A stretch of 64,000 nt of DNA. It comes from Pseudopyrenochaeta lycopersici. Its lineage: Eukaryota > Ascomycota > Dothideomycetes > Pleosporales > Pseudopyrenochaetaceae. A program made the translations under genes and the position numbers. How positions within the stretch are numbered: position 1 is the first letter of the stretch; each line of letters begins with the position of its first letter. Positions 22,294 to 34,013 of this stretch are shown piece by piece. Location of the stretch: positions 1-64,000 of the forward strand of contig NHZP01000004.1 in the NCBI GenBank assembly GCA_003313425.1, written 5' to 3'. A model generated the notes under the pieces. It ran no database searches. It saw only the letters and a program-made list of their open reading frames with translations, and was not told where the DNA came from.

Positions 22294-24843
22294 TTGAAAG
22301 AAAAGCTGTCTCTACTATTTTGTTCCTCAACAAAGCAATCTATTCTGTCTTTGCTCAATAAAGCTCATGTGAACGCCGAAACAGCTCAACTTCTCAATTG
22401 CTCTCGCCTCCCAACTTTCATCATAACCTTGTCACCCGGAAATCCATTGCCGCACACTATCCATTTGCCAGTCGATATGTATACAGCAGATGAAAGAACC
22501 CTTGTGCTGGTACGCAGCAAAATTACCGGTGAGATCGACATTCGCCGCACAAACAATTTCTTGAAATACCAGCCGTCTTCTCCCTCAATCAAACCGCGTG
22601 AACTTCACTACATCAGCAGAGATCGCACGCGTGTGTGCCGCTGTATAAAGCCATATTGTCACTATGAGAATCTGATTGCCGTCGCGTCCGAGGGGACTCA
22701 CTTCCACGCCAGCTTACTGCTCTATATGGAACGGAACGCCCTCGAATCCACCACCATCGCCCAATTCAATAGACATATGGAGCAGCGCAAATCCAAGTGG
22801 CGTGAAGATGGCGTAGATATTGACGATTTTCATTACGCAAGCAAAGATAAAAGTATCGTATGTCGGTGTTTCCTGCAGCACAAACATGACTATGGAGTTC
22901 CTCGAAACCCGCGGATCATCGAGCAGTGTGCTGAGTTCTTCATTTGCTGCAAGGATCGAAGTTTGTGCACAAGGAAGGAATGGCAAAGTATACACAACGA
23001 TTCGCCCCCAAAGTACGCATCATCCGCATCATACCCGCTGGAATTTAGGGAGGAGCCTTTCAAGTACGATTCACCATCGACACATGACCTTCTAGAAAGC
23101 CGAGCCGCTCAAATTGAGCGTTCGCCCATTTCGCCAGAGACGGAGTTGCATGAGACAACTAAGAGTTCTGCTCCTGTTAGTATGTGCCTTCCGCTCAGCG
23201 GACCGCAAAACGAGCCAGATATTCCTGAAGATGTTTGGCATAAAGCTCGCCCGTCTGTGTGGACCTCCCCCTGTCAGGACTGTGACTCGTCTGTGACCAC
23301 GCCTCTGGGCACTGCCTTTTCAACTATCGGTCTATCAAGCCAACCTATCGTGAAAATTAGAGACCTAACAGCTACACTACGTAACTGTTCAAGTCGTGTA
23401 TCGGCCGATATGCACTGCTCGAAGTTTCAGTGTGAGGAGGATGGTAGCGATAAGGATATTATGACAAATACCTCTAAGGCCCGTCAAGTCGACTCTTTCT
23501 TCGGCGTTACGCCTTTCGGAGGAGCAATCGAAAGTTCAGATATTCTATCGCACGAAGTGAGAAAGACTCGCATTCAATCAAGGGGAGCAGCTACCGTCGT
23601 AGGTTCAACAGCATCAAATAAGGGTTTCGACTCGCAAGCTTCAGTGATGAAGGCTGTGCCTAGTGCACCTCCATTGTACTTTGTACCATCAGCTAAGTGC
23701 CCTGCAGACTTTGAACAGGACAATTGTAAGCTCTCGGATGAGTATTCTGGACTCAGTACTGGCATTTCTATACCAATCAGAGATAACGACTATGAGCTGG
23801 AAGGTACACCGATGGCTGAGCTTCCCGTTCATCAGTGTGCAGCGGAACTGGATGTGAAACCCAAATACCGGCACATTGAGACTTTACACAATCTTGAAGG
23901 TCGTAATAGGGATAGAGCTTCCGACCTGGTAGAGAAGCTGCCCGTGTCGTTCATTGAAAAGAACCCCTGCCGTATGTTTACCATGGCCAAACCGTCAGTT
24001 GAACTAAGCTCACTTTTCGAGCAGGTTCATGGTGTTTCCAAACTTCCTAATCAGAACGATTTCATGCTGCGACACATAACAATATTTTCTAGAACAAATC
24101 CAGCACCACCACGAAATTGTCCGAGCTGCGGTGAACCTTGCCAAGACCATCGTAAACGCGCCATTATGCTGCCAGACTGCAGTCATATTCTTCATGAAAG
24201 ATGTCTTCTCACAGAGCTCTGGCGGCATGACCAGGAGGTCGGTAAGTGCCCTGTTTGTGATTTGGCATTGTGCGAGCGCACTTTGGCAGACCGCATCAAC
24301 ACCGACCGCATTGCTATTTTCGAAACACATTTCATTCCCCTACGAAGGGAGGTGCACATTAGCTTTCCGCAGCGTAGTGAATCAGTGGCTTGTGTTTCAG
24401 AAGAAGATATTGCAGTAGCCCAGCTTCGTCTTCTCAAGGACTACATTGATATCCACGCTGAAGAGAGCTACCGTCAATGGCAAGCCATCCGCACAGAGCC
24501 TGACTGGTATGCAGGCGTCATACGGCCGGCAACGGAGCTCTTCCAAGGCTGGAATACTATTCATAAAAGCTGCTACTTCGCGGGTGGTGAAGCATTTCTC
24601 AACCTCATTGCATGGGCAGAGCTGGTTCGTCTCATGAATACTCTACGGGTTGCAGTCAAGAAGACTCAAGGTGAGAAAGCACTTTCTCCCCAGCTCGGTG
24701 AGCTTCATCACAAGTTTATGTTGGCTAAAGAGCGGTATATAAAAGAAAAGAAAATATGGGAAATCAATCAATCAAGTGCTTTGAAGTGTGATGAGATGGC
24801 GCAGGACTCGATCGTACTTGCAATGAGCACGCATTGCACTTGA
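22294..24843 (+). CDS. Large RING-H2 finger protein, 788-849 aa
   Basis: A likely E3 ubiquitin ligase with the RING near the C-terminal third. The frame opens at 22282. The first in-frame ATG is at 22477 (788 aa); coding-like sequence before it suggests a start in an upstream exon that I cannot place. Numbered from 22294, the RING is C609-x2-C612, C629-x-H631-x2-H634-x2-C637, then C652-x2-C655, a complete RING-H2. The N-terminal part has two similar Cys/His stretches (CRCIKPYCHY and CRCFLQHKHDYG), perhaps a tandem zinc-binding module. The middle (about 230-580) is Ser/Pro/Glu-rich and probably disordered. The tail after the RING is helical and Trp/Tyr-rich. I do not recognise the full architecture. 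It lies convergent to a second RING gene. Confidence 0.75.
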   Translation: MKEKLSLLFCSSTKQSILSLLNKAHVNAETAQLLNCSRLPTFIITLSPGNPLPHTIHLPVDMYTADERTLVLVRSKITGEIDIRRTNNFLKYQPSSPSIKPRELHYISRDRTRVCRCIKPYCHYENLIAVASEGTHFHASLLLYMERNALESTTIAQFNRHMEQRKSKWREDGVDIDDFHYASKDKSIVCRCFLQHKHDYGVPRNPRIIEQCAEFFICCKDRSLCTRKEWQSIHNDSPPKYASSASYPLEFREEPFKYDSPSTHDLLESRAAQIERSPISPETELHETTKSSAPVSMCLPLSGPQNEPDIPEDVWHKARPSVWTSPCQDCDSSVTTPLGTAFSTIGLSSQPIVKIRDLTATLRNCSSRVSADMHCSKFQCEEDGSDKDIMTNTSKARQVDSFFGVTPFGGAIESSDILSHEVRKTRIQSRGAATVVGSTASNKGFDSQASVMKAVPSAPPLYFVPSAKCPADFEQDNCKLSDEYSGLSTGISIPIRDNDYELEGTPMAELPVHQCAAELDVKPKYRHIETLHNLEGRNRDRASDLVEKLPVSFIEKNPCRMFTMAKPSVELSSLFEQVHGVSKLPNQNDFMLRHITIFSRTNPAPPRNCPSCGEPCQDHRKRAIMLPDCSHILHERCLLTELWRHDQEVGKCPVCDLALCERTLADRINTDRIAIFETHFIPLRREVHISFPQRSESVACVSEEDIAVAQLRLLKDYIDIHAEESYRQWQAIRTEPDWYAGVIRPATELFQGWNTIHKSCYFAGGEAFLNLIAWAELVRLMNTLRVAVKKTQGEKALSPQLGELHHKFMLAKERYIKEKKIWEINQSSALKCDEMAQDSIVLAMSTHCT

Positions 24844-25412
24844 GAGTTTGTCGCCTTGGCCAAAGCATTGCGCCTGGGGCATAAATCAATGAATAAGTAA
24901 TCGGAATCTAGCCCTGGTTTACCTGAGTCGTGGTGCGGCCTGGTAGATCCCCGTATCTTGACTGAATCAAGGACCTGACTTGAGATTGAAAACAAACTGT
25001 TCATGCCTTGGCTTCCACACTGTACTCATCTGCCACACAATCGAAATATCACACCTACATTCCAGTTTGGCAATTTTCAACTTACCATATGAAAATGTGG
25101 CAGAGATATCTAATTTGAATACAAATATAATCACCCCAATTGTGTTTGAAGCTCCCTTGACTTACTCTCGAGATGATTGCCTGGAAATAACCCTCTTGTG
25201 GAGAATCATATTGCCTCAAGGGCATAAATCACTTAGATTTTCCATTTCTCTGTTGATGCTGAATCAAATTTAAAGGACTCGTAAACATGGATGAAGTTGA
25301 AAAGTCACCTGTGGGACGGTATTGAAAGTTATTCGCGAATGTACACGAAATGAACAACAACGCTACAGCTAGAATTGACGATAACGAGAGGTATTAAAGC
25401 CCAAAAAATGTG
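24844..25412. other. Intergenic between two convergent RING genes
   Basis: 569 bp between the stop codons of the two RING genes. The frame at 24980-25273 has no motif. It should contain both polyadenylation regions. No RIP-type decay is evident. Confidence 0.4.
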
Positions 25413-26177
25413 TCAGGAGATATTAAGCTCCGACAATTGGGTCAATATGGCACCTTCGTCAAGATCGCTGTCACTACTGCTCAAGCTTAGTGCCGCCAGC
25501 TCCCGTAAGCCTACAAACATGTAAGACTCCTCGATACTGCGTGTCTCCGCGTGCTCCTCGCAGTCATCGAAAGCGTCTAGGACTGCCTCAAGTTCGGAGA
25601 TATCGAAACCCTCCTCTTCCCAGCACTCCCTAAGGGAGTCGACGATGGCCTTGACCATGGCATACTCGATGATGCTACCAGGTGCAAGCGGTTGCACAGC
25701 ATTGGCATTTACTGCAGCAAGTACCTCGGATACGATTGCTGCCCACTCGTTACCATGCTCACCCTCCAGGCCGGAAGTCTGTTGCTCGTCGCGATCGGCC
25801 CAAACGCGACGCGTCAAGGAGTAAATACTGCTCAGATGCGCGCGAACCCAGTCAACAGCTGTATGAAACCCCTCCCAGCCCTCGCTTTCTGTTTGCCCCT
25901 GCTCCATCAAAATCCAGTCATACTCGCGCCAAGGAGTTTCAGATCGCATACAAAGCCCCAGCCGACAACATGGGCAAGTTACTAGCTGACCAACACCTTT
26001 TATCACCCATTGTTTGAGGCAGTCCTTGTGGAAGTAGTGAAGGCACGGCAAAGCCATGACCTCTGTTGGATCGTCGTGCCATGACACTGTGCAAATACTA
26101 CACTCATCGTTCATGTCTGTTGGTGTGTGAGGCGAGAGGCAGTCGACAACGGAAGTAGTGAAGCTTGGATAGGACAT
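25413..26177 (-). CDS. Small RING-H2 finger protein, 254 aa
   Basis: A probable E3 ubiquitin ligase with an N-terminal RING: C26-x2-C29-x15-C45-x-H47-x2-H50-x2-C53-x14-C68-x2-C71. The ring has the same cysteine/histidine spacing from the third cysteine onward as the large neighbour, and the same xCPxCxLxLC finish, so the two may be distant relatives. The C-terminal half is acidic and helical, ending in a Ser/Asp-rich segment (SLSSSDSDLDEG). The ATG at 26177 is preceded by an A at -3 on the minus strand. There is no signal peptide or membrane segment. No intron is needed. Substrate unknown. Confidence 0.8.
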   Translation of the reverse strand: MSYPSFTTSVVDCLSPHTPTDMNDECSICTVSWHDDPTEVMALPCLHYFHKDCLKQWVIKGVGQLVTCPCCRLGLCMRSETPWREYDWILMEQGQTESEGWEGFHTAVDWVRAHLSSIYSLTRRVWADRDEQQTSGLEGEHGNEWAAIVSEVLAAVNANAVQPLAPGSIIEYAMVKAIVDSLRECWEEEGFDISELEAVLDAFDDCEEHAETRSIEESYMFVGLRELAALSLSSSDSDLDEGAILTQLSELNIS

Positions 26178-27005
26178 GGTGGTTAATCGTGAAGATGTGG
26201 TTGCTTTATTGGTTGATTGATTCTATTTTCCGTCTGCAGGACTTGCAAGGGCGAAAATATGAAGTTGTGGTGAAAGTTCGACAAAATCGGTTGGTAAGTT
26301 GCGTGAGGTGGTTGCTGTTCAAATTGGGTGGCAGATTGTACAAATTTATAGGGACTCTGGAAATATGATTTCATCTATAATTCTGTAGTTATATTGATTT
26401 TACGTTTTGGGGTTCAAGTTTGGTGGTACTAGTCCCCAACGTGAACTGACCATGGAACAGGTTATGTAAACCAAGGTTTTAATTGACCTTCAAGTGAAAA
26501 TAAGGCAAATCTTTTGAAGGTTGTCTTCAAATTCAGGTAGTCGTGCGAAAATGAAAGCCAATTTTTCAATTGCCTTCCATTAAGGGAGAGGGATTTCGCT
26601 ACCGCCTGAAATGCTTCAACATGATTTACCACTTGCGCCACTATTTACAATCTTGAGTGGAAATACAGTAATTCATCCCAATAATACCTGAATAATTGCT
26701 TTTCTAGCAAAGAGGTGCCTCCCTGGGCCGTCATATCGTACCTATAGTCTGATATCGGCGTTTTATTTGCAATAATTGTGTCGGCACCAATGAATATATT
26801 TACTTTGATTGTGGGCGAGTTGATATTATGATTCAGACCCGATAATTTCCCCATATTTTGGTTTGTAATTTATTGATTCCAGCTTTAGTTCTCGTTGAAA
26901 TCAAATCAGAGCTAGATGAATGGCAGCCTATTAGAAGAAATTCCTCATAGCCACTCTGTGCAATCAAATTGAGCAATTCCTACGGTGGACTATTACGCCA
27001 CGAAG
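26178..27005. other. Intergenic, promoter of the small RING gene and edge of gene island
   Basis: No supported gene. Short frames on both strands lack motifs. Composition is AT-rich but not RIP-like (CpA is retained). At about 27005 the sequence changes abruptly to RIP-type DNA. Confidence 0.4.
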
Positions 27006-27289
27006 GTTAGAAACCAAAATCCGAAAACTAAAACCTCGAACCTAAATAATAATAACTATTTACCCGCCCTTGCGCTCTATAACAGAGTATAAATAATAAA
27101 GTAATAGACTGTAATAGTTTTTATTTATAAATTAAATTTATTAATAAATAGTATTATTATATAAACCTTTGTTACGTGTCGCACACTTAAGGATAAATTT
27201 ACCTTGCCTTTAGTTCTCTACTCTGTTCTATTATAGACTATTACTAGCGTCTATAAGCTATATATAAGACTATTATTAATTATTACTAG

Positions 27290-27682
27290 CATGCCTTAGT
27301 ATAGTAAAGTAACTAAGTAAAGACTTTATATATAATACTAATTAAGCTTAGAGAAAGGAGGTAAGCCTTATATAAACTTTACCCTCTACAAGAAAGAATT
27401 AAAGGCGCTTTTTAAAGAAGGTCTTATATTCTGTTAGCTATTAGATTAGCTGTATAAGGAGTATTATATTAAGTGTAGTATAACTACACTTAAAGATTAC
27501 TTTAAGAGATAGGAGGTTTAACGTTGTATTACGCCTAACGTAGAGTAACTCCTTAAGAACTAGATTATTATACTATTTTATTAGCTTAATCTAGATAACT
27601 CTAAGATTCTTTAGATACTCTATACTAAGGGCTATACTAGTCTTACAAAGGTAACTATTATAAGACTTTAGCTATTACTAGG
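27290..27682 (+). pseudogene. RIP-degraded transposon ORF with integrase core, 5' part
   Basis: The plus-strand frame reads KKELKALFKEGLIF, then LFY-stop-LNLDNSKIL, then TKGYTSLTKVTIIRL, with stops at expected Gln/Arg codons. It continues in frame after 39637 if the Gy-C unit and one CTAGG copy are removed. The start is uncertain: ATG at 27290 (ATGCCT) is possible. The N-terminal part resembles a helix-turn-helix region. Confidence 0.5.
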
Positions 27683-27928
27683 TGTAATAGGCTGCGCCCT
27701 TTAAGCAGGAGAGGCTTCGCTACTATCGCACGGGGAAAGAACTCCTTAATCTCCTCTGCCCCCTTTTCTTATTAGCTCGTACAAGTTAGCAGCTAGAGGA
27801 GCACGTTCCTCTTTACTCGTACGAACATATATATCCTCTAAGGAAACCTGTAACCTCTTCTCTATCTTTCTCCTTCTATAGTATAGGATAAATGCACACT
27901 CGTTAGTCAGGCCTCTTCGCCCATAATA
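27683..27928 (+). repeat. 5' LTR of Gy-C
   Basis: 246 bp, one of four LTR copies of this family in the window (39386-39631 plus; 41249-41498 and 52328-52577 minus). Confidence 0.92.
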
Positions 27929-27999
27929 TAAGGAGAAAGATTAACAACCTAAAAAATAATAGACGGACACTAAGGGCCCTTAAACTAACAAGCGTACAA

Positions 28000-30900
28000 G
28001 CTATAATAACAAGAGTACTAGATGCAGATAACAGGAGCCTTAGGACAGCAGTAACACTAGCTGCACTAGCACGCACCTTAGCAACACTAGTTGTATTAGC
28101 ATAACCCCTAATAACTACGTAATAACTAACCCTTAGTAGAAGATCTATTAGTAACAGTTAACTCCTTATAAGATAGCCTTAATAAGTTAGCTAGTTAATA
28201 GTAGAGCTAGCTATATAAGTTATTGCAGAACTAAGTTTAGGAGCTAAAGAACTTAGTTACTAAATTAAGCAGTGCACAGACAGCACGTATAGTCTCTACC
28301 TCCTTTTTAACAGAATAGTAAGACTCTCCTATATAAGAGACTAAGAAACTAAGACTACTAAATATAGAAGTCTTTAAGAAAGGCTTATATAAGTAATATC
28401 TTTAATAGAAAATAAAGGTCTAAGCAAAGCTGTACAAAGACTATATAGCTTACCTAGACAATAATAGTAGAGTAAATTACGTTATTACTTATATAACAGG
28501 CTAAGCGTTTAACGCCCTTAGCCTATATATAATAAACCTTATAAATAGGCTAGTAACACTATCTCTCCTTAAGCTATAGTCCTACCTTAATAACTTCTTT
28601 AAAGACCTTATAGTAAGAGAGAAAGCCCTTAAATACCTCTATATAACTAAGTAAAGAAGAATAGAATTTAACCCTTATATTTAAGCGTTTAACCTTAAGC
28701 TCCTTAAAGCTAGGTTAGATAACGTAAGCTACGTTTAGAAGATTAACTATCTTAAGAGCAGCTTAAATAGTAAGCTACTAAGGACTTAAACAGGTTATTA
28801 ACTACTATTTAGAGAAATATATAAAGAGTTTATATAATAGACTAGGGTAACCTAAGAAAATTTAAGAGCTATAGAAAGAATTACTATAAGTAAGAGCTAT
28901 ATAAGTAAAGCGTATAATACGCAGAGCTAACTAATAACTTAAAGAGATAATAATAAGATAGACTAGATAACTTCTATAAGAGCTTACTAGCTCTATATAA
29001 AACTTAGAAAAGAATTCTAGAGAATACGTAAATAGGTTTAAGAAAGAAAAGAGAACAGCGCCTATTTAAGGTACAGTCTGTATAACTACTAAGTAGCCTA
29101 GTATATAATAAAGTTATTAAATAGCTAAGAAGGCTATTATACGAGATAGGTTAATAAACCTATAAAACTTATAAAGATTATATCTATAACTACTAAATAA
29201 GTAATAGAATCCCTATTCTCCTTAGATAAGAGAAAAGAGTAGCTCTAGCACAAAGTTATGTGCTAGAGCCTGTATAAGTCTAAAACCCTATATAAATAAT
29301 AAGGTTACTTTTACTATAGCTAGTAACTATAAAACCTATATCTATAAATATTATTATTAATTCTATATAACTAGCTACTACTATAATTAATAATAGTTAC
29401 TATACTTACTATTTATTAAGTAAGAAACTTATAAGGGACTTAAACTTACTACGTATTAAGATCCTTCCTATTAAGATTAAAGAGGTAAATAAATAAAAGA
29501 GTATAGTATTATACGTTACTAAATTTTTATTAGACGTAGGAGGAATATAGTAGTACGCAGCTGCGTACGTTACCTTAACTACTTACTAATATAATATAAT
29601 CTTTAAGAAGACTTAGTTAGAGAGTATTAAAGGCGTTATTAACGTAGAGAAGAAACTTCTATACTTAAAAGTATATAAAGTTACTATACGTAGTATAGAA
29701 TACGCTACCTTAGACTTTAGCTATACCTTAGTATTAGCTATAGCTTTCTAATACTACGTATAATACTATAGATAAAGCTATAGTAAGACTTAAATCTTTA
29801 CTATAAGCCTAAGGGATATTAAGAAAGTACTATACTTAAAGGTCTAAAAAATACTATAAGAAATATATAACGCTTTACTAGCTTACGTATAACCTTATCT
29901 AAAGATATTCCTACTTAAGGAAGGAAATAAGCTACCTCTATAGTAAGGCCTATAATAAGACTATATAATAGAGTTAGAAGAGAAAGATAGATAGAAGCTA
30001 GAGATACTATACAGACCTCTCTACGTAATATTAAGAGATAAACTCTTAGTACTAAGGAAGACGCTATTAGACCTCTTAGATAAAGAGTTTATCTGTGTAA
30101 GTAGCTTACTAGCAGCCTTACCTATACTATTTGTACGTAAGCTAGGAGGAGGACTATAATTCTGTGTAGACTATAGAGCTCTTAACGCCCTAACTAAGAA
30201 GGACTGTTACCTACTACCTCTTATATATAAGACGTTAAACTAAATTAGATAAGCTATATAGTATACTAAGCTAGACGTTACTACAGTATTCTATAAGATA
30301 AGGATAAGTAAAAGATTAGAATAGATAACTACGTTTTAAACACAATTTAGATTATATAAGTAGCTAGTAATACCCTTTAGCTTAGTAAATATACTAAGTA
30401 CCTTCTAAAGGTATATTAACTAGGCCCTATAAGACTTCTTAGATAACTTTACCTCTATATACCTAGATAATATCTTTATCTTTACTAAAAGATCTCTCTC
30501 TTAGTACTACGCCTACGTATAAAAAGTATTAGATTACTTATAAGAAGTAAGACTATACTTAGAACTAAGTAAATATAAGTTTAATATTTAGTATATAAAG
30601 TACCTTAGCTTTATCCTAGAAGTATAGAAGAGTATATCTATAAACTTTAAGAAAGTCTAAGCTATTTAAGAATAAAAGGCCCTAATAATAGTTAAAGGCG
30701 TATAAAGATTCCTAAGGTTTACTAACTTCTATAAACGCTTTATCTTAAACTTCTCTTAACTAGTAAAGCCTCTTATATAGCTAATAAGAAAAGAAGAGAA
30801 ATTCTTATAAGATATAGAATAAGAGTAGAGTTTCTAAGCTCTTAAGGATATATTCTTAGTAAATAAAGTTCTTACTACTTTCTTACCTAAATAATAGATA

Positions 30901-32920
30901 ATAGTAGAATATAACTCTTTAGGCTTTACTATAGGCGGGGTACTATTATAAGAAGATAAGTAAGGAACTCTTTATATAGTAGCTTACCTCTTAAGGAAAT
31001 TTCTAGCGTATAAGAGTAACTACCTAATTTATAATAAGGAGTTACTAGTAGTTATTATATACTTAAATAAATAGGACGTAGAACTCTATAGCGTATAAGA
31101 ATTTAAAGTAATTACTAACTATAAGAACCTAGAGTACTTTATAAAGAAGTAAAAGATAATAGAATAATACGTATAATAGTTAGTCTACCTATTATAGTTT
31201 AATAATATAAAGCTATAGTACTATCTAGGTAAGAAGAACACCTAAGTAGACGCACTATCTAGAAGAGACTAGGACCTACTACAAGGAATAGATAACAGCT
31301 ACCTAGTAAGTAGAGAGTTTATTATATTAGTACTAGCCTAATAGTAAGATCTAACAGTTATAGGGGTCGTATAAACCCCTACGTTAACTCTTAACAGCTT
31401 AATTATAGCTAAGTCCCTACTAAAAGCTCTAATCCTTAAGGACTTAATTACTAAATACTAGGACTAAGCTATATAAGACAACTTAACCTATTAGAAAGTC
31501 TATAACGCTATAAAGCTAGGTGCTAGGTCGCTACCTAGTATAATAAAGAAACTTACTATATTACTAAGAGATTGCATAATTAACTTAGAGAGAAAGCTCT
31601 AATAGAGATCTAGGATCTAGGTGCCTAAAAATAAACCCCTTCGTATAGGAATTATCTAGTAAGCATATCTAGCTGTGCAAACAGGTCACCTAGGAAGAGA
31701 AGAAACGTACCGCACGCTAGCTAGTACCTAGTACTAGCTAGGTATAAGCAAAAACGTCTACTAATTCGTATAGAATTACAGCTTATATAGACAAAGCACC
31801 CTATAGAGAGATAGTAAGCACGGATACCTACGCCTGTTACTAGTACTTAGTTATATATAGCAAGACTTAACAGTTAACTTTATTACTAGTCTACTACTAT
31901 TATCTAGCTGCACTAACCTAATAGTAGTTAAAGACTGCCTAGGTAAAGGCGTAATACTAATCCTACTTAAGATAATTAAAGTAGATAATATAGCCTAGGC
32001 ATTTATATAAGAAGTCTTCCGCTACTATAGGCTCCCTAAGTCTATTATATTAGATAGAGGCACGTAATTTATAAGTAAACTATAGGGAAAAATCTATAAA
32101 CTCTTAGGAGTATAAAGAAACTTATTAATAGCCTACTACCTATAAACAGATAGTACTACAGAACGCGTAAATAGTAATATTAAAGCAGTTAGTTAAATCT
32201 TTTATAACTATAACTAGAATAACTAGGTAATACTATACCTAATCCTTAAGCTAATACTAAACACTCGTACAAACTCTTCTACAGGCGTTACTCCTTTCTT
32301 CCTTCTATACAGCTATCTAAACTCGCCCTTCCTAGAGCTACCTAAGAAATTAGCTAGTAGCGACCTACTTAATAGAGTAACACCTCCTAGTAAATAAGCA
32401 GAAAGTATTGTATAAACGCTAAAATAAGCTACTAACTAGGCTATCTTAGCTATAATACACGCTTAATAATAATAGGAAGTATAGGCGAATAAGACACGTC
32501 GCCTAGCTCCTAAGTATAAGGTTAGAGACTAGGTATAGTTAGACCTTAGGCACGTACAAACTATACGCAGAAGTAAGAAACTTAACTAGAAAAGTAAGAA
32601 GTACTAAGTCGCCTGCGTATAAGACTCCTATTAGGTTAAGCTTTATATACTATAGAGAACTAAATTATACTATATAGAGAAGCTAAGACTAGCTACTAAA
32701 GACCCCTTCCTATTACAACAAACTAACAACTTAAACCCTGCTGCTATTATTATATAAGATAACAACCTATAAGAAGACTACCTTAAATAAGTAATTAAAA
32801 ATATCTAAGATAAGCGCTTATAAAATTAATATAATAAGTTCTATATAAAATAGGAGGAGTACTATAACCTAACTTAGGAGCTAGAAGAGAATCTTATTAC
32901 TATAGAAGCTTATAAGAAAT
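28000..32920 (+). pseudogene. Gy-C gag-pol remnant
   Basis: Order on the plus strand: gag (about 28000-29550), protease, RT (30120-30600), RNase H (30700-31280), integrase (31650-32600), chromodomain (to 32915). Stops at former Gln codons occur throughout. A short block near 28390-28450 is nearly identical, reverse-complemented, to 51554-51609 in the inverted copy, which anchors the comparison of the two elements. Confidence 0.75.
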
Positions 32921-33199
32921 AGAGGACTTATACACAGCTTATATAGCTACTATCTAGGAAACTACTAAAAGGTTAAAGAAATAAGCTAGTATAAGCTAAC
33001 TAACCCTATATAAGGCCCTCTAACCTAAGATATCTAAGAAACGTTTATCCTCTTTAGGCTTAGTAAGGACTTAACTCTAACCTTAACTACGCTAAGGAAT
33101 AGAGACTTTGTTAGAAGGTAGGAGAGGTAGAGTACGCCTAGCTATATAAGACGCACTGTAATCCTACTACACGTAATTAGAGTAAGCCCTACTCTACTT

Positions 33200-33736
33200 A
33201 CTAGTAATAGAGACACACCTAGTAAAGGCTATAAACGTATAACGCTCTTATATAGCCTTAGTATAGTTATTAGAATAGAAGTTAGCGTTAAAGGAACTAC
33301 AGCTATAGATAAGGTAGGCTTTAAGGTAAGATTAATAACTAGAGAGGAGTTACTAAGCGTTAATTATATAATAAGTAATAACAGGAGAGAAATTATTAAG
33401 ACTATAGCCTTACTAAGTATTATACAAGGATTAATTAATAAGATAAAGGAAGAATTTAGTAATATAAACTAGCTTAGGCTAAATAACGTTAGATATAGAA
33501 AAGAAAAGAGGAATAAGACGTATAGAAGTAGTTATAAAGAGATAGTAAAACTTATCTATAACTAGAGTATCTAAGATATACTAGATTACGTAGTTAGTAA
33601 GGAGAAGAGACGTATTACCTTAAGTAGCAGGAATAATAATACTAGTAGGTTAAGTTTAGTTAGGAGTAGTTTAAGTAAGCTAAGCGTAAGTAACTTAGGT
33701 AATATTAGCCCTAGCAGCTGCGTGCGTAGATATAAT
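33200..33736 (+). pseudogene. Possible accessory ORF downstream of pol in Gy-C
   Basis: A sense frame with few stops runs through KVGFKVRLITREELLSVNY, then LRLNNVRYRKEKRNKTYRSS, into a Ser/Arg-rich segment, and is interrupted by the Copia at 33737. The inverted copy at about 41900-42420 (minus strand) has the same frame with fewer mutations. The product would be basic. I do not recognise it. It may be a pol C-terminal extension or a separate gene. Confidence 0.35.
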
Positions 33737-33910
33737 TGTCAGATTCAAGGACTGTTTAGCTTTATCTTTGATGAATTTTGATGATGAACGTGGTTGATTG
33801 ATTGTTCTGTGTTCCCTATTTCTCCTCTTATGGAGAGTGTGTGTGCCAAGTGGTTACACCCGAGCTTTGTACTACAATACAGTATCGCGTACCCTCGCTT
33901 GTATCTGACA
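33737..33910 (-). repeat. 3' LTR of the Copia element
   Basis: 174 bp, TGTCAGAT...ATCTGACA ends, no difference seen from 38788-38961. Confidence 0.96.
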
Positions 33911-34013
33911 CACCCCCTCAGCTTGGAAACCATTTCAAGCTGGACAAGAAATACTTCCGTTGTCTTCTAGTGAATCTAGAGGTCGTGTACAAGAAGCATC
34001 GATCACCGTCTAG

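Noticed and set aside
22219..22359. Short frame starting MARFVLLVCCAF with signal-peptide look
   Set aside because: It overlaps the start of the large RING frame in another phase and stops after about 46 codons; it could be a leader ORF but nothing supports translation.
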